The notes beneath the pieces were generated by a model that was not told the DNA's origin, did not search any database, and saw only the letters and a list, made by a program, of their open reading frames with translations. A DNA stretch of 64,000 bases from Streptomyces sp. NK15101 (GTDB lineage Bacteria; Actinomycetota; Actinomycetes; Streptomycetales; Streptomycetaceae), in NCBI RefSeq assembly GCF_020400725.1, contig NZ_JAINVG010000034.1:1-64000 (forward strand), given 5' to 3'. How positions within the stretch are numbered: the stretch's first letter is position 1; each line of letters begins with the position of its first letter. The translations under genes and the position numbers were made by a program. Below, one piece after another: positions 1-8,543 of this stretch.

Positions 1-260
1 CCCGCCGCCGGGTACTGGGTGCAGACCTCCCAGCGCGGCGGCCAGAGCACCCGCCGGTCGCGGCCGCTCACGTCGTGGACGTCGAGCCGGGTCCGGCGGT
101 CGAGCCGGGTGAAGACCCGCCACAGGCCCCGGTCCAGGAAGTCCGGCATCGCCCGTGTTCCGGCCTCCTCGTCCGGCGCGGCGGCGTCCTCCGCCGAGGA
201 CACGGCGACGGCCGCGAGCGCCAGGACCGCGACGGCGCCGACGACGGTGGCCCGCCTCAC
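1..260 (-). CDS. Secreted PASTA-like protein, C-terminal part cut by window edge
   Basis: An open minus-strand frame starts with GTG at 260 and runs off the left edge (86 codons visible). Its GTGA overlaps the stop of the LapA-like gene, so the two are probably co-translated. The first 25 or so residues form a signal peptide (Arg-Arg, then an Ala/Val-rich hydrophobic stretch). The mature part begins near MPDFLDRGL and ends near WEVCTQYPAAG. This spacing, with a PDF start and a W-V-C...P-A-G end, resembles the single PASTA-like domain of small secreted Streptomyces proteins. That family assignment is from memory. The function is unknown; extracellular binding of cell-wall material is only a guess. 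Confidence 0.6.
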   Translation of the reverse strand, partial: MRRATVVGAVAVLALAAVAVSSAEDAAAPDEEAGTRAMPDFLDRGLWRVFTRLDRRTRLDVHDVSGRDRRVLWPPRWEVCTQYPAA

Positions 261-508
261 TTCCGCCTCCGGGCGGCGAAGTAGTAGCCGCAGGCCGCGC
301 CGAGGAGGGCGGTCGCGAGCAGCGCCACGTAGAGCGGCAGGGTGACCTCGGGGACCAGCAGGCGGATCCTGACCTCACGGGTGTTCTCGAAGATGAAGAC
401 CAGGGTGACGACCGCGACCGCGACCATCGCTATCCGCCCCGGGGTGAGGGCTCCGGCCCACCGGGACGCGCCCCCGCCCGCTGCCCGTGGCGCCCACTTG
501 GGACTCAT
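257..508 (-). CDS. LapA/DUF1049-like small membrane protein
   Basis: An 83-aa protein starting MSPKWAP. A GGAGGAGAGG ribosome binding site lies just upstream of the ATG at 508, which is why I prefer this start to an upstream in-frame one. It has two hydrophobic segments, roughly residues 26-43 and 55-75, joined by an FENTREVRIRLL-type linker, and it ends in a basic YYFAARRRK tail. This is the LapA (DUF1049) pattern. In E. coli the family helps lipopolysaccharide assembly. In actinobacteria its role is unknown. The GTGA overlap with the next gene suggests a two-gene unit with the secreted PASTA-like protein. Confidence 0.75.
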   Translation of the reverse strand: MSPKWAPRAAGGGASRWAGALTPGRIAMVAVAVVTLVFIFENTREVRIRLLVPEVTLPLYVALLATALLGAACGYYFAARRRK

Positions 509-619
509 GCCCGGCCCCTCTCCTCCGTCGTGCCGTCGGTCGTACCCGGCCACAGCCGTGGGACCAGAATGGGACGCGCGGCGCCTCCCCGTGACGGTGA
601 GAGGAGCCGTACGGGTGAC

Positions 620-630
620 TTGTCAGACAA
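620..630. promoter_or_regulatory. Candidate GntR operator TTGTCAGACAA
   Basis: An 11-bp palindrome with a single central base, 67 bp upstream of the GntR start at 697. It fits the TNGTNNNACNA pattern known for FadR-type GntR operators. The reverse complement of exactly this sequence recurs at 1687-1697, at the beginning of the adenosine deaminase gene, which supports a shared regulatory site. Binding by the adjacent GntR protein is inferred. Confidence 0.55.
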
Positions 631-696
631 CATGGGACGACTACCGTGGTGCGAAGACCGGCGGAGAGCGAGCCGGGGACGAGACGAGGAGGGGCC

Positions 697-1458
697 GTGG
701 CGGTCAGCGGGCAGCGGCGGCGACCGGTCGTGGCGCTCTACGAGCGGATCGCGGACGCCGTCCACGACGGGACCTACCCGCCGGGCTCCACGCTCCCCTC
801 CGAACCGAAGCTCGCCGCCGAGCTGGGCGTCAGCCGGCCGGCCCTGCGCGAGGCGCTGCTGCTGCTGCAGGAGGACGGCGTCCTCACGGTGCGGCGCGGG
901 GTGGGCCGCACCGTCAACGACCGCCCGCCCCGGCGCGGCTTCGAGCAGGTCCAGCCGCTGGAGGAGCTGATCGGCGCGGGCACGCCGCTGCGGGTGCGGG
1001 CACTGCTCAGGACCGTCGAGGAGCCGACCGACTTCACCACCCAGCACCTGCTCGCGCCCGCCCGCGCCGAGCTGCGGTTCTGGGAGTCCGTACTCGGCGG
1101 GGAGGGCACGGCGGCGGCGCTGAGCCACGAGTGGGCGGCGCCCGACGAGCTGCTCGACCGGGTGCACCCGGAGTTCGCGCGGGCCCTGCGGGCGGCGGAG
1201 GCGGACGCGGCGGCCGGCGGCGCGGTCTCGATGCTGGCCGTGCTGGTCGGGGCCTCGCGGGAGACGGCCCTGAGCGCGCACAGCGGGATCACGGCGACGC
1301 TGCTCGGGCGGCGGCGCGGGGAGCAGCTGGGCCGCCCGGCGGACACCCCCGCCGTCCTGGTCACCCAGGTGGTACGGGTCGGCGAGACCCCGGTCCTGGC
1401 GGCCAAGCACATGCTCCCGACGGGCACGCCCGCCCTGCCGGTGCTGCAGTCGCACTGA
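697..1458 (+). CDS. GntR-family transcriptional regulator (HutC/UTRA-like)
   Basis: A 253-aa regulator. GTG at 697 is chosen because GAGGAGGGG sits 3-12 nt before it; the longer frame from 646 has no comparable site. Residues about 10-75 form the GntR winged helix: ALYERIADAVHDGTYPPG, LPSEPKLAAELGVSRP and ALREALLLL. The remaining ~170 residues, ending LPTGTPALPVLQSH, look like a UTRA/HutC-type ligand-binding domain, though divergent. The gene lies just upstream of adenosine deaminase on the same strand, and the two share an 11-bp palindrome (620-630 and 1687-1697). The likely role is autoregulation plus control of purine nucleoside catabolism. The ligand is unknown. Confidence 0.85.
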   Translation: MAVSGQRRRPVVALYERIADAVHDGTYPPGSTLPSEPKLAAELGVSRPALREALLLLQEDGVLTVRRGVGRTVNDRPPRRGFEQVQPLEELIGAGTPLRVRALLRTVEEPTDFTTQHLLAPARAELRFWESVLGGEGTAAALSHEWAAPDELLDRVHPEFARALRAAEADAAAGGAVSMLAVLVGASRETALSAHSGITATLLGRRRGEQLGRPADTPAVLVTQVVRVGETPVLAAKHMLPTGTPALPVLQSH

Positions 1459-1562
1459 GCGGGGACGGGGAGCGGGTCCGGGCCGAGCCCGGGCCGGGAG
1501 CCACATGGGCGCCTCCGCGCGCCCGGGCCGGTCCGTGGGCCGCGTGGGCGTCCCGCGCGCCC

Positions 1563-1606
1563 GTGCGTGCGGGCATGCGTGCGTGCGGGCATGCGGGCAT
1601 GCGGGC
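1563..1606. repeat. Short GC-rich tandem repeat (GCGGGCAT)
   Basis: Overlapping copies of GCGGGCATGC and GTGCGTGC in the 222-bp gap between the GntR gene and adenosine deaminase. The array contains several GCATGC palindromes. It looks like slippage-prone simple sequence; no other signal was recognised in the gap apart from a possible promoter just before 1681. Confidence 0.6.
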
Positions 1607-1680
1607 GGATTTCCCGGCCCCCCGACCGCTGTCGGGCCCGTCACAGCACCCCGCCCGCCCTTGGCGTACACTTCCCCGCC

Positions 1681-2769
1681 ATGCACTTGTCTGACAACCC
1701 TGCCACGCCTGCCGCCGCCACCGTCTCCGAGTGGATCCGCCGGGCCCCCAAGGCCGTCCTCCACGATCACCTCGACGGCGGGCTGCGTCCCGCGACCATC
1801 GTCGAGCTGGCGCGGGAGTGCGGGTACACCGCGCTGCCGACCGAGGACCCGGCCGAGCTCGCGGTCTGGTTCCGGGACGCCGCCGACTCCGGTTCGCTGG
1901 AGCGCTACCTGGAGACCTTCGCCCACACCTGCGCGGTGATGCAGACCCGCGAGGCGCTCGTGCGCATCGCGGCCGAGTGCGCCGAGGACCTCGCGGCGGA
2001 CGGCGTCGTCTACGCCGAGATCCGCTACGCCCCCGAGCAGCACCTGGAGGGCGGCCTCACCCTCGACGAGGTCGTCGAGGCGGTGAACGACGGCTTCCGC
2101 GAGGGCGAGCGCCGCACCGGCGGCCGGATCACGGTCCGCACCCTCCTCACCGGCATGCGCCACACCGACCGCTCCCTGGAGATCGCGCAGCTCACCGTCG
2201 CGCACCGGGACAACGGCGTGGCGGGCTTCGACATAGCCGGCGGCGAGATCGGCAACCCGCCGGCCCGCCACCTCGCCGCCTTCCAGCACCTGAAGCGGGA
2301 GAACTGCCACTACACGATCCACGCCGGCGAGGCCGTCGGCGCGGAGTCGATCCACGAGGCCGTGCAGGTCTGCGGCACCGAGCGGATCGGCCACGGCGTG
2401 CGGATCACGGACGACATCGCCGAGGACGGCACGCTGGGCCGGCTCGCCTCGTACGTCCGGGACAACCGCATCGCCCTGGAGGTCTGCCCGACCTCCAACC
2501 TCCAGACGGGCGCCGCGAAGGACTACGCCTCGCACCCGATCGACGAGCTGCGCCGGCTCGGCTTCCGGATCACGCTCAACACCGACAACCGGCTGGTCTC
2601 CGGCACCACCATGAGCGAGGAGTTCCAGCACATGGTGGACGCCTTCGGGTACGGCCCCGAGGTCTTCGAGGAGTTCACGGTCGCCGCCCTGGAGGCCGCC
2701 TTCCTGCCGCTGCCGGAGCGGCAGCGGCTGATCGACGAGGTCGTCCGCCCGGGGTACGCGGCGCTGTAG
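1681..2769 (+). CDS. add: Adenosine deaminase
   Basis: A 362-aa zinc hydrolase converting adenosine or deoxyadenosine to inosine. The zinc-ligand motif HDHLDGG places the histidines at residues 28 and 30. HAGE (about 214-217) supplies the third zinc His and the catalytic Glu, and SNLQTG and LNTDN (Asp about 302) follow. The length is normal for the family. In the last motif the usual second Asp is Asn (TDN), which is common in actinobacterial members as far as I recall. ATG at 1681 is chosen because the protein then begins MHLSDN close to the family start. The codons Leu-Ser-Asp-Asn contain the palindrome TTGTCTGACAA, so a bound repressor would block initiation. Its neighbour is the GntR regulator. 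Confidence 0.93.
   Translation: MHLSDNPATPAAATVSEWIRRAPKAVLHDHLDGGLRPATIVELARECGYTALPTEDPAELAVWFRDAADSGSLERYLETFAHTCAVMQTREALVRIAAECAEDLAADGVVYAEIRYAPEQHLEGGLTLDEVVEAVNDGFREGERRTGGRITVRTLLTGMRHTDRSLEIAQLTVAHRDNGVAGFDIAGGEIGNPPARHLAAFQHLKRENCHYTIHAGEAVGAESIHEAVQVCGTERIGHGVRITDDIAEDGTLGRLASYVRDNRIALEVCPTSNLQTGAAKDYASHPIDELRRLGFRITLNTDNRLVSGTTMSEEFQHMVDAFGYGPEVFEEFTVAALEAAFLPLPERQRLIDEVVRPGYAAL
1687..1697. promoter_or_regulatory. Candidate GntR operator TTGTCTGACAA inside the start of add
   Basis: The exact reverse complement of the palindrome at 620-630, located at codons 3-6 of the adenosine deaminase gene. It matches TNGTNNNACNA. Its position over the translation start suggests a roadblock-type repressor site. 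Coding use alone could give this sequence by chance, but two perfect copies within 1.1 kb, both at gene starts, make a regulatory role more likely. Confidence 0.5.
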
Positions 2770-2796
2770 GCCAGCCGGCCCGAGGGCCCGAGGGCC

Positions 2797-4569
2797 TCAG
2801 CCGACCCTTCCCCCGCCCACCAGGGGAAGGGAGAGCGTCCCCGTGGACTCGGGGGCGCTGACGACGGTCACCGGCTTGATGCCCCGGTTGCCGAAGTACG
2901 CGGTGTCGCTCGCCGCGACGACGAACTCCAGCCGGTGGCCCGTCTCGTAGCGGTGGACGATGCCCGGCAGCTCGACGGTGAAGGGGCGGGTGACGTCCGG
3001 TACGCGTACCGGCGCGACCAGCCGGTTGACCAGGGTCTTCGTCCCGTCGGGCGCGACGTCGTAGAGCTTGGCGAAGAGGACGAGCTTGTCGGCGGCGTCG
3101 CCCGAGTCCTGGACGCGTTCGGTCGCCGGGGACACCACCCGCAGCGTCGCCCTCGGCGCGCCGACGAGGTCCACGGGCGCGGCGAGCGGGGCACTGGTCC
3201 AGCCGAGGTAGGTGCCGGGGGTGTCGTACGGCCGGGGATCGGGGAGCCCGGTCATGCCGGCGAGCGAGGACTCGGAGTGGCTGGTCGGGATCAGCCAGTT
3301 GCCGTACCGGCGGGAGCCGCGGGCGACCTTCGTGCGGTTGTCGACGAGCTTGCCGTCGCCGGAGAGGTACAGCTCCTGGCTGAGCGCCGGGACGCGGTCG
3401 GCGGTGCCGTAACCGCTCCGCCCCTCGCGGTACCAGGCGAAGGCGGGGCCGGTGTCCGCGGCCGCGTTCTTCCGGAGGTGGCGGTCGAACCAGGCGAGGA
3501 CGCGCTGCCCCACGTAACTCCCCTCGGGGTTGCCGAGGTCGAGTTCGCCCGGCTTCTGCCCTCCGCTGTGGCCCCAGGACTGCCAGATCATCCGGGTGTC
3601 GACGCCGCGCTCGCGCAGCCGGTCGTAGGTGGCGCGGGCCTCGTTGAGGTTGAACAGGCTGTCGGACTGCCCCTGGACGATCAGGGTGGGCGCGGTGATC
3701 CGGTCCAGGTAGGAGACCGGGGAGACGCCGCGGGCGTACGTGAGCATCTTCTCGGTCTCGGCGGCCGGGTAGCGGCCGGAGTTGAGGAGCCTCACGGTGT
3801 CGCAGGCGTCGGCGACGAAGTGCAGACAGCCGAGGGAGTTGATCCGGCTGGGGTCGAGGGACGGGGAGAGCAGGGGCTGGCCCTCGCCGATGAGGTAGAA
3901 GCCGTTGGCCCACTGCCATTTGAAGACGCCGGGGGTGGACCGGTCGGCGGCGTTGGGGGCGAGCGAGTACGCGAGGTCGTTCCAGGTGATCAGGGGGACG
4001 AGGGCGTCGATGCGGGGATCGACGGAGGCGGCCGCGAGTTGTACGGCGCCGCCGTAGGAGCCGCCGATCATGCCCACGCGCGGGTCTCCCGCGCCGTCCC
4101 GGGTGACGAAGTCGGCGCGGGTGCCGTCGTCTGCGGCGTGGGTGCCGGCGAGGAAGTCGACGAGGCGGGTCGCGGCCCGGCCGTCGCTCTCCGGGGCGTC
4201 GAGGGAGATCAGGCAGCCGGACTTCCCGAAGCCGAGGCCCGAGTAGACGAGGCCGACGTAGCCGCGCTCGGCGAAGGCCTTGCCGACGGCGGCGGTGGAG
4301 CCGTCGCTCTTGCTGCCGCCGAAGCCGTTGGTGGCGAGGACGGCGGGCGCGGGGTGGGCGGCGTCCACGCCCGCGGGCCGGTAGAGGTCGGCGTCGACCG
4401 CGCAACTCCGGCCGTTCGCCTCGACGGTGAACCGGAGCGGGGTGACGGTGTACGCGCCGGAGCCGGCTTCGGCGCCGGCGGGCGCGGCGAGCGTGAGCGG
4501 TGCGGCGAGCGCGGCCGCGCCGGCCACGAGCGCGAGGACCTTGCGGGAGCGGGGCACGGCACGGGACAC
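2797..4569 (-). CDS. Secreted CocE/NonD-family alpha/beta hydrolase (X-Pro dipeptidyl-peptidase-like)
   Basis: A 590-aa exported hydrolase. A signal peptide (MSRAVPRSRK, then a hydrophobic Ala/Leu run to PAGAEA) is followed by an S15/CocE catalytic domain. The nucleophile elbow GGSYGG puts Ser at about 171. NGFGGSKSDG is the oxyanion region, QGQSDSLFN supplies the acid, and WGHSGG carries the His. From about residue 420 (YLGWTSAPLAAPVDLVGAP) the beta-sandwich PepX C-terminal domain follows, ending near LSLPLVGGG. The substrate is probably an N-terminal X-Pro dipeptide or an acyl ester. It is transcribed toward add (convergent) and away from the FCD-type GntR gene, with a palindrome at 4611-4628 just upstream. 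Confidence 0.85.
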   Translation of the reverse strand: MSRAVPRSRKVLALVAGAAALAAPLTLAAPAGAEAGSGAYTVTPLRFTVEANGRSCAVDADLYRPAGVDAAHPAPAVLATNGFGGSKSDGSTAAVGKAFAERGYVGLVYSGLGFGKSGCLISLDAPESDGRAATRLVDFLAGTHAADDGTRADFVTRDGAGDPRVGMIGGSYGGAVQLAAASVDPRIDALVPLITWNDLAYSLAPNAADRSTPGVFKWQWANGFYLIGEGQPLLSPSLDPSRINSLGCLHFVADACDTVRLLNSGRYPAAETEKMLTYARGVSPVSYLDRITAPTLIVQGQSDSLFNLNEARATYDRLRERGVDTRMIWQSWGHSGGQKPGELDLGNPEGSYVGQRVLAWFDRHLRKNAAADTGPAFAWYREGRSGYGTADRVPALSQELYLSGDGKLVDNRTKVARGSRRYGNWLIPTSHSESSLAGMTGLPDPRPYDTPGTYLGWTSAPLAAPVDLVGAPRATLRVVSPATERVQDSGDAADKLVLFAKLYDVAPDGTKTLVNRLVAPVRVPDVTRPFTVELPGIVHRYETGHRLEFVVAASDTAYFGNRGIKPVTVVSAPESTGTLSLPLVGGGRVG

Positions 4570-4610
4570 GGAGGGACCTCCACACTGAGGACGACGCCGG
4601 GAGACCCGGC

Positions 4611-4628
4611 ACCTACCGACTGGTAGGT
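4611..4628. promoter_or_regulatory. Perfect inverted repeat ACCTACC-N4-GGTAGGT, TetR-type operator candidate
   Basis: Seven-bp perfect arms with a GACT spacer in the divergent region between the secreted hydrolase (start 4569) and a GntR gene (start 4781). This geometry is typical of TetR-family operators. No TetR gene is adjacent, so the regulator would be elsewhere. Confidence 0.45.
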
Positions 4629-4780
4629 ACCGGGGCAGCGCTCATGCTGTGACACGTGTCATAAGCCCGTCAACGCGCCGGACGAAGGTTGTTGACGGAG
4701 ATTCAGTGAAGGCGGCACGCCCCGCGCCCACGGCCGGGTCCCACGGACCGCCACCCGCTCTCCGATGGGAGAATGGCGGC

Positions 4781-5434
4781 ATGACAGGCGCTGAGGAATT
4801 CAGACCCGAATCGGAGCGGGTGACGCGCGTCCTGCGCGATCAGATCATCGACGGGACCCGTGCCCCCGGCAGCCGGCTGGTGGAGCGCGAGATCGCCGCC
4901 GAGCTGGACGTGAGCCGGCTGCCCGTCCGCGACGCCCTGCGGGACCTGGTCGCCGAGGGCCTGGTGACGCCGCGCCCGCGCACCTGGGCGGTGGTCCGAG
5001 AGTTCACGGCGTCCGACATCTCGGACCTCGGCGAGGTCAGGTCCGCCCTGGAGATCCTCGGCTTCCGGCTCGCCGCGCAGCGCCGCACCCGGGCGGGGCT
5101 CGCCAAGCTCCGCGCCGACCTCGACGCCGAGCTGGCGGCCGCGGCCAAGGGCGACGGGCAGGCCGCCCGGCGGGCGGCCGCCGACTTCCACGAGACCGTC
5201 ACGGAACTGGCCGACAACGCCCTCCTCAGCGAGCTCAACGCGACGCTGCGCAGCCGGATGCGCTGGCTGCTCGGGCAGCACGACGACTTCACCGTCGTCG
5301 CCGAGGAGCACGCGGAGCTGTACCGGGGGATCGAGGCGCGGGACGTGGAGCGCGTCGAGAAGCTGGCCCTGCGCCACCTGGAGACGAGCCGGGACGAGGC
5401 CGCCGCGCACCAGCGCAGGACGGCGCCGGAGTAG
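4781..5434 (+). CDS. GntR-family regulator, FCD (FadR) subfamily
   Basis: A 217-aa regulator starting MTGAEEFRPES. ATG at 4781 follows GGGAGA by 8 nt. The N-terminal winged helix (about 10-75) contains LRDQIIDGTRAPGSRL, EREIAAELDVSRLPVRDAL and the recognition helix, then a TPRPRTWAVV wing. The C-terminal FCD helical bundle begins LGEVRSALEILGFRLAA. It carries FHETVTELADN and a late ALRHLETSRDEA helix, where FCD proteins place metal- or ligand-binding His/Asp residues. Divergent from the CocE-like hydrolase. The inducer, probably a small carboxylic acid as in many FCD proteins, cannot be read from the sequence. Confidence 0.85.
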   Translation: MTGAEEFRPESERVTRVLRDQIIDGTRAPGSRLVEREIAAELDVSRLPVRDALRDLVAEGLVTPRPRTWAVVREFTASDISDLGEVRSALEILGFRLAAQRRTRAGLAKLRADLDAELAAAAKGDGQAARRAAADFHETVTELADNALLSELNATLRSRMRWLLGQHDDFTVVAEEHAELYRGIEARDVERVEKLALRHLETSRDEAAAHQRRTAPE

Positions 5435-5556
5435 TCCCCACCGTGCCCCCGTCGGCGGCGGGTCGCGAGGGCCCGAACTGTCGGGCGGCCCTGCCGACCG
5501 CCTTCCCGGGGCGGGCCGTCGGGCCGGACCGTCGAGGCGGTCGCCGCGGGGCCCGC

Positions 5557-6504
5557 TCAGCGCAGGGCCGGTGCGTCCAGAGTGAGCGTGGCCGTGTCCC
5601 CGTCGAGTACGGCGGGGACGCCGAGCGGCAGGGTCAGCGCGGTCGTGCTGTGCCCGAAGCCCATCTCCTCCACGACCGGCACGCCGAGGCCGCCGAGGCG
5701 GTCGGCGAGCACCGCCCGCACCTCCTCGTACGGACCGCACTCCTCCCAGGAGCCGAGGCCGATGCCCGCGACCCCGTCGAGCCAACCGGAACGCAGCAGC
5801 TGGGTGAGGATGCGGTCGAGGCGGTACGGCTCCTCCCCCACGTCCTCCAGGAGCAGCAGCCCGCCGCGCGCCGAGGGCCGCCCGTGCGGGGTGCCGAGGT
5901 CGGCGGCGAGGAGGCTGACGCAGCCGCCGAGCGTCACGCCCCGGGCGCGGCCGGGCACCAGGGAGCGTGCCGTCTCCAGACCGAGCGTGAGGACGGTCTC
6001 GGGCTCGAAGAGGGTGGCCCGCAGCGACTCCCGGGTGCGCGGGTCCGACAGGAACGTGCCGGCGGCGACCATCGGCCCGTGCAGGGTGGCGAAGCCCGCG
6101 CGGACGGCGAAGGCCTCGTGCAGGGCGGTGACGTCGCTGTAGCCGACGAACGCCTTGGGCCCGGCCGCCCGTATCGCCGTCCAGTCGACCAGGTCCACCA
6201 TGCGCTGGGCCCCGAACCCGCCGCGCGCGCAGAGCACCGCGGAGACCGAGGGGTCGCACCAGGCCTCGGTCAGGTCGCGGGCGCGCGCCCGGTCCGCCCC
6301 CGCGAGGTGGCCGAGCGTGGGGTGGGCGTCCAGGACGTGCGGGGCGACCACCGGTTCCAGGCCCCAGCCGCGCAGGACGTCGAGCCCGGCGGTGAGCCGC
6401 TCCTCGGGGACGGGCCCGCTGGGGGCGACGACGGCGACCCGTGCCCCGGGCCCGAGCCGCCCTGCCCGGGTCAGGGGTTCGACGGCGGAGGACGGGCCGG
6501 TCAC
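5557..6504 (-). CDS. S66-family LD-carboxypeptidase (MccF/LdcA-like)
   Basis: A 315-aa protein starting VTGPSSAVEP. The GTG start at 6504 overlaps the stop of the S9 peptidase gene as GTGA, indicating translational coupling. The S66 signatures are present: VAVVAPSGPV near the N-terminus, GYSDVTALH with the nucleophile Ser near residue 123, GGCVSLLAADLGTP and LEDVGEEPYRLDR, and GFGHSTT near the C-terminus with the catalytic His. Family members cut L-D peptide bonds in murein tetrapeptides, or cleave peptide antibiotics of the microcin C type. It is last in a four-peptidase operon, which fits a role in turning over cell-wall or D-amino-acid peptides. Cytosolic: no signal peptide. Confidence 0.85.
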   Translation of the reverse strand: MTGPSSAVEPLTRAGRLGPGARVAVVAPSGPVPEERLTAGLDVLRGWGLEPVVAPHVLDAHPTLGHLAGADRARARDLTEAWCDPSVSAVLCARGGFGAQRMVDLVDWTAIRAAGPKAFVGYSDVTALHEAFAVRAGFATLHGPMVAAGTFLSDPRTRESLRATLFEPETVLTLGLETARSLVPGRARGVTLGGCVSLLAADLGTPHGRPSARGGLLLLEDVGEEPYRLDRILTQLLRSGWLDGVAGIGLGSWEECGPYEEVRAVLADRLGGLGVPVVEEMGFGHSTTALTLPLGVPAVLDGDTATLTLDAPALR

Positions 6505-8504
6505 GTGCGGTACTCCAGGTCCGGTACGTCCGTACGGTCGATGCCGAAGGTCCTTACGTACAGGGCGAGTTCGGCTTCCAGGGCCTTGATCATGGTGTCG
6601 GCCCTGCGGAAGCCGTGTCCCTCCCCCTCGAAGGCGAGGTAGGCGTGCGGGACGCCCCGGCCGGCCGCGCGGGCGAGGAGGCGCTCGGCCTGCGCGGGCG
6701 GGCAGATGACGTCGTCGAGGCCCTGGAGCAGCAGGAAGGGGGCCGTGACCCGGTCGACGTGCTCGATCGGCGAGCGCTCCTTGTAGCGGGCGGGCACCTC
6801 GTCGATCGGCCCGATCAGTCCGTGGAGGTACTGGGACTCGAAGTCGTGGGTCTCGTCGGCGGCCCAGTTCCGCAGGTCGAGGACGGGGTAGATGATCGTG
6901 CCGCAGGCGTACACGTCGGTGGAGACGAGGGACGCGGCGGTCGTCCAGCCGCCCGCGCTGCCGCCGCGCACGGCGAGCCGGGCCGGGTCGGCGGTGCCTT
7001 CGGCGGCGAGCGCCGCCGCGACGGCCGCGCAGTCCTCGACGTCGACGACGCCCCACTGCTCGCGCAGCCGCTCCCGGTACTCGCGGCCGTAGCCGGTCGA
7101 GCCGCCGTAGTCGACCACGGCGACGCCGATGCCCCGCGAGGTGAAGTAGGTGATCCCCAGGTCGAGGACGAGCGGCGCGCGCCCGGTGGGACCGCCGTGG
7201 GCCGAGATCAGGTAGGGCGGCAGCTCGTCCTCGGGCCCGGTGAACCCGGGGTGGTGGGGCGGGTACACATGGGCGTGGATCTCCCGCCCGCCGGGGCCGG
7301 TGAAGGTGCGGATCCGGGGCTCGGGGAGGTACGCGGGGTCGACGGCGTCGGTGTGGGCGGCGCCGACCACGCGGCTGCGGCCGGTGCGGGTGTCGAGCTC
7401 GACGAGCTCGGCGGAGCTGCGCGGTCCGGCGGCGACGCCGACCACCCGGGTGCCGTGTCCGGCGAGGGTGGCGGCCCACTCGGTGCGGGATCCGCCGGCG
7501 TCGACGAGGGTGCGGCGCTCGGGGTCGAGGATTCCGAGGCCGGTGGTGCCCTTGCCGTGGACGACGGCGATCAGCCCGTTCTCCAGGGGCGTGAACCAGC
7601 GGAGCCCGATCTGCCAGAGGGGGCCGCCGAACTCCTCGGCTCGCGGGCAGAGCGCCTCCGGTTCGGCGAGGCCGCCGTCGGCGTCGACCTCGGCGCGGTA
7701 GAGGTTCCACCAGCCGGTGCGGTCGCTGACGAGGAGCAGCCGGCCGGCCGCGTCCCAGTCGACCTGCGGGATCGACTCGGCGGTCCCGCCGGCGACGGTC
7801 CTGGCCTCGTGGAAGGTGCCGTCGGGGGTGACCTCGGCCAGCTGGACCTCGGTGCCGTCCCAGGGCATCCGGGGGTGGTCCCAGGCGATCCAGGCCGCCC
7901 GGCGGCCGTCCGGGGAGAGCCGGGGTCCGGTCACGAACCGGTGGCGTCCGTCGGAGAGTTCGCGGACGGCGGCGCGGTCCTCGGCGGCCGAGCCGTCGAG
8001 GGGCACGGCGGCGAGGACGCGGCGCACGTCGGTGGGCGCGGGACCGGTGAACTCCTCCAGGACGCACCACACCTCGCCCCGGTCCGGGTGGATCACCGGG
8101 TCCACCCACCGCAGCCCGCCGCCGACGGAGGAGACCGGGGTGAGCGGCCGCGGCTCCGCGGTGGTCCCGGCGTCGGGTTCGTACGCGTAGAGCCGCTGGT
8201 CGGGGAAGTGGCAGAACACGGCGAGCGGTCCGTCCGCCGGGCGCGCGACGGCCGCCCAGGGCTGCCCGCCGTACTCGATCACCCTGCTGCGGACGTTCCA
8301 CGGGGCGGGCAGCAGGCTCTCCTCGGTGCCGTCGGCGCGCCGCCTGACGAGGGCGCGCCGGCCGCCCTCGGCGGGGCGTGGCGCGGTCCACCAGAGTTCG
8401 TCGCCGACGGCGCCGAGGTACTCGGGCCGCCCGTCGTGGGCGGCGGCGAGCGCGGCGTCGACGGGCGACGGCCAGCTGCCGTACCCGGCCGTGGTCGTGG
8501 CCAT
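6501..8504 (-). CDS. S9-family prolyl oligopeptidase / dipeptidyl aminopeptidase
   Basis: A 667-aa cytosolic serine peptidase. The ATG at 8504 (MATTTAGYGS) is preferred over one at 8522 because GGGGGAGA lies just ahead of it. The N-terminal two thirds form the beta-propeller gate (repeated D-G-R blades such as LSPDGRRAAWIAWD). The C-terminal third is the alpha/beta hydrolase, with HGGPTGRAPL as oxyanion loop, GGSAGGWTT with nucleophile Ser516, GLDDVICPP with the Asp and GEGHGFRR with the His. Such enzymes trim short peptides. The gene is third in the operon, 39 nt after the M20 gene and overlapping the S66 gene by 4 nt. Confidence 0.9.
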   Translation of the reverse strand: MATTTAGYGSWPSPVDAALAAAHDGRPEYLGAVGDELWWTAPRPAEGGRRALVRRRADGTEESLLPAPWNVRSRVIEYGGQPWAAVARPADGPLAVFCHFPDQRLYAYEPDAGTTAEPRPLTPVSSVGGGLRWVDPVIHPDRGEVWCVLEEFTGPAPTDVRRVLAAVPLDGSAAEDRAAVRELSDGRHRFVTGPRLSPDGRRAAWIAWDHPRMPWDGTEVQLAEVTPDGTFHEARTVAGGTAESIPQVDWDAAGRLLLVSDRTGWWNLYRAEVDADGGLAEPEALCPRAEEFGGPLWQIGLRWFTPLENGLIAVVHGKGTTGLGILDPERRTLVDAGGSRTEWAATLAGHGTRVVGVAAGPRSSAELVELDTRTGRSRVVGAAHTDAVDPAYLPEPRIRTFTGPGGREIHAHVYPPHHPGFTGPEDELPPYLISAHGGPTGRAPLVLDLGITYFTSRGIGVAVVDYGGSTGYGREYRERLREQWGVVDVEDCAAVAAALAAEGTADPARLAVRGGSAGGWTTAASLVSTDVYACGTIIYPVLDLRNWAADETHDFESQYLHGLIGPIDEVPARYKERSPIEHVDRVTAPFLLLQGLDDVICPPAQAERLLARAAGRGVPHAYLAFEGEGHGFRRADTMIKALEAELALYVRTFGIDRTDVPDLEYRT

Positions 8505-8543
8505 CTCGTCTCCCCCTGTCATGGGACTGGTCCCCCCTCTGTC

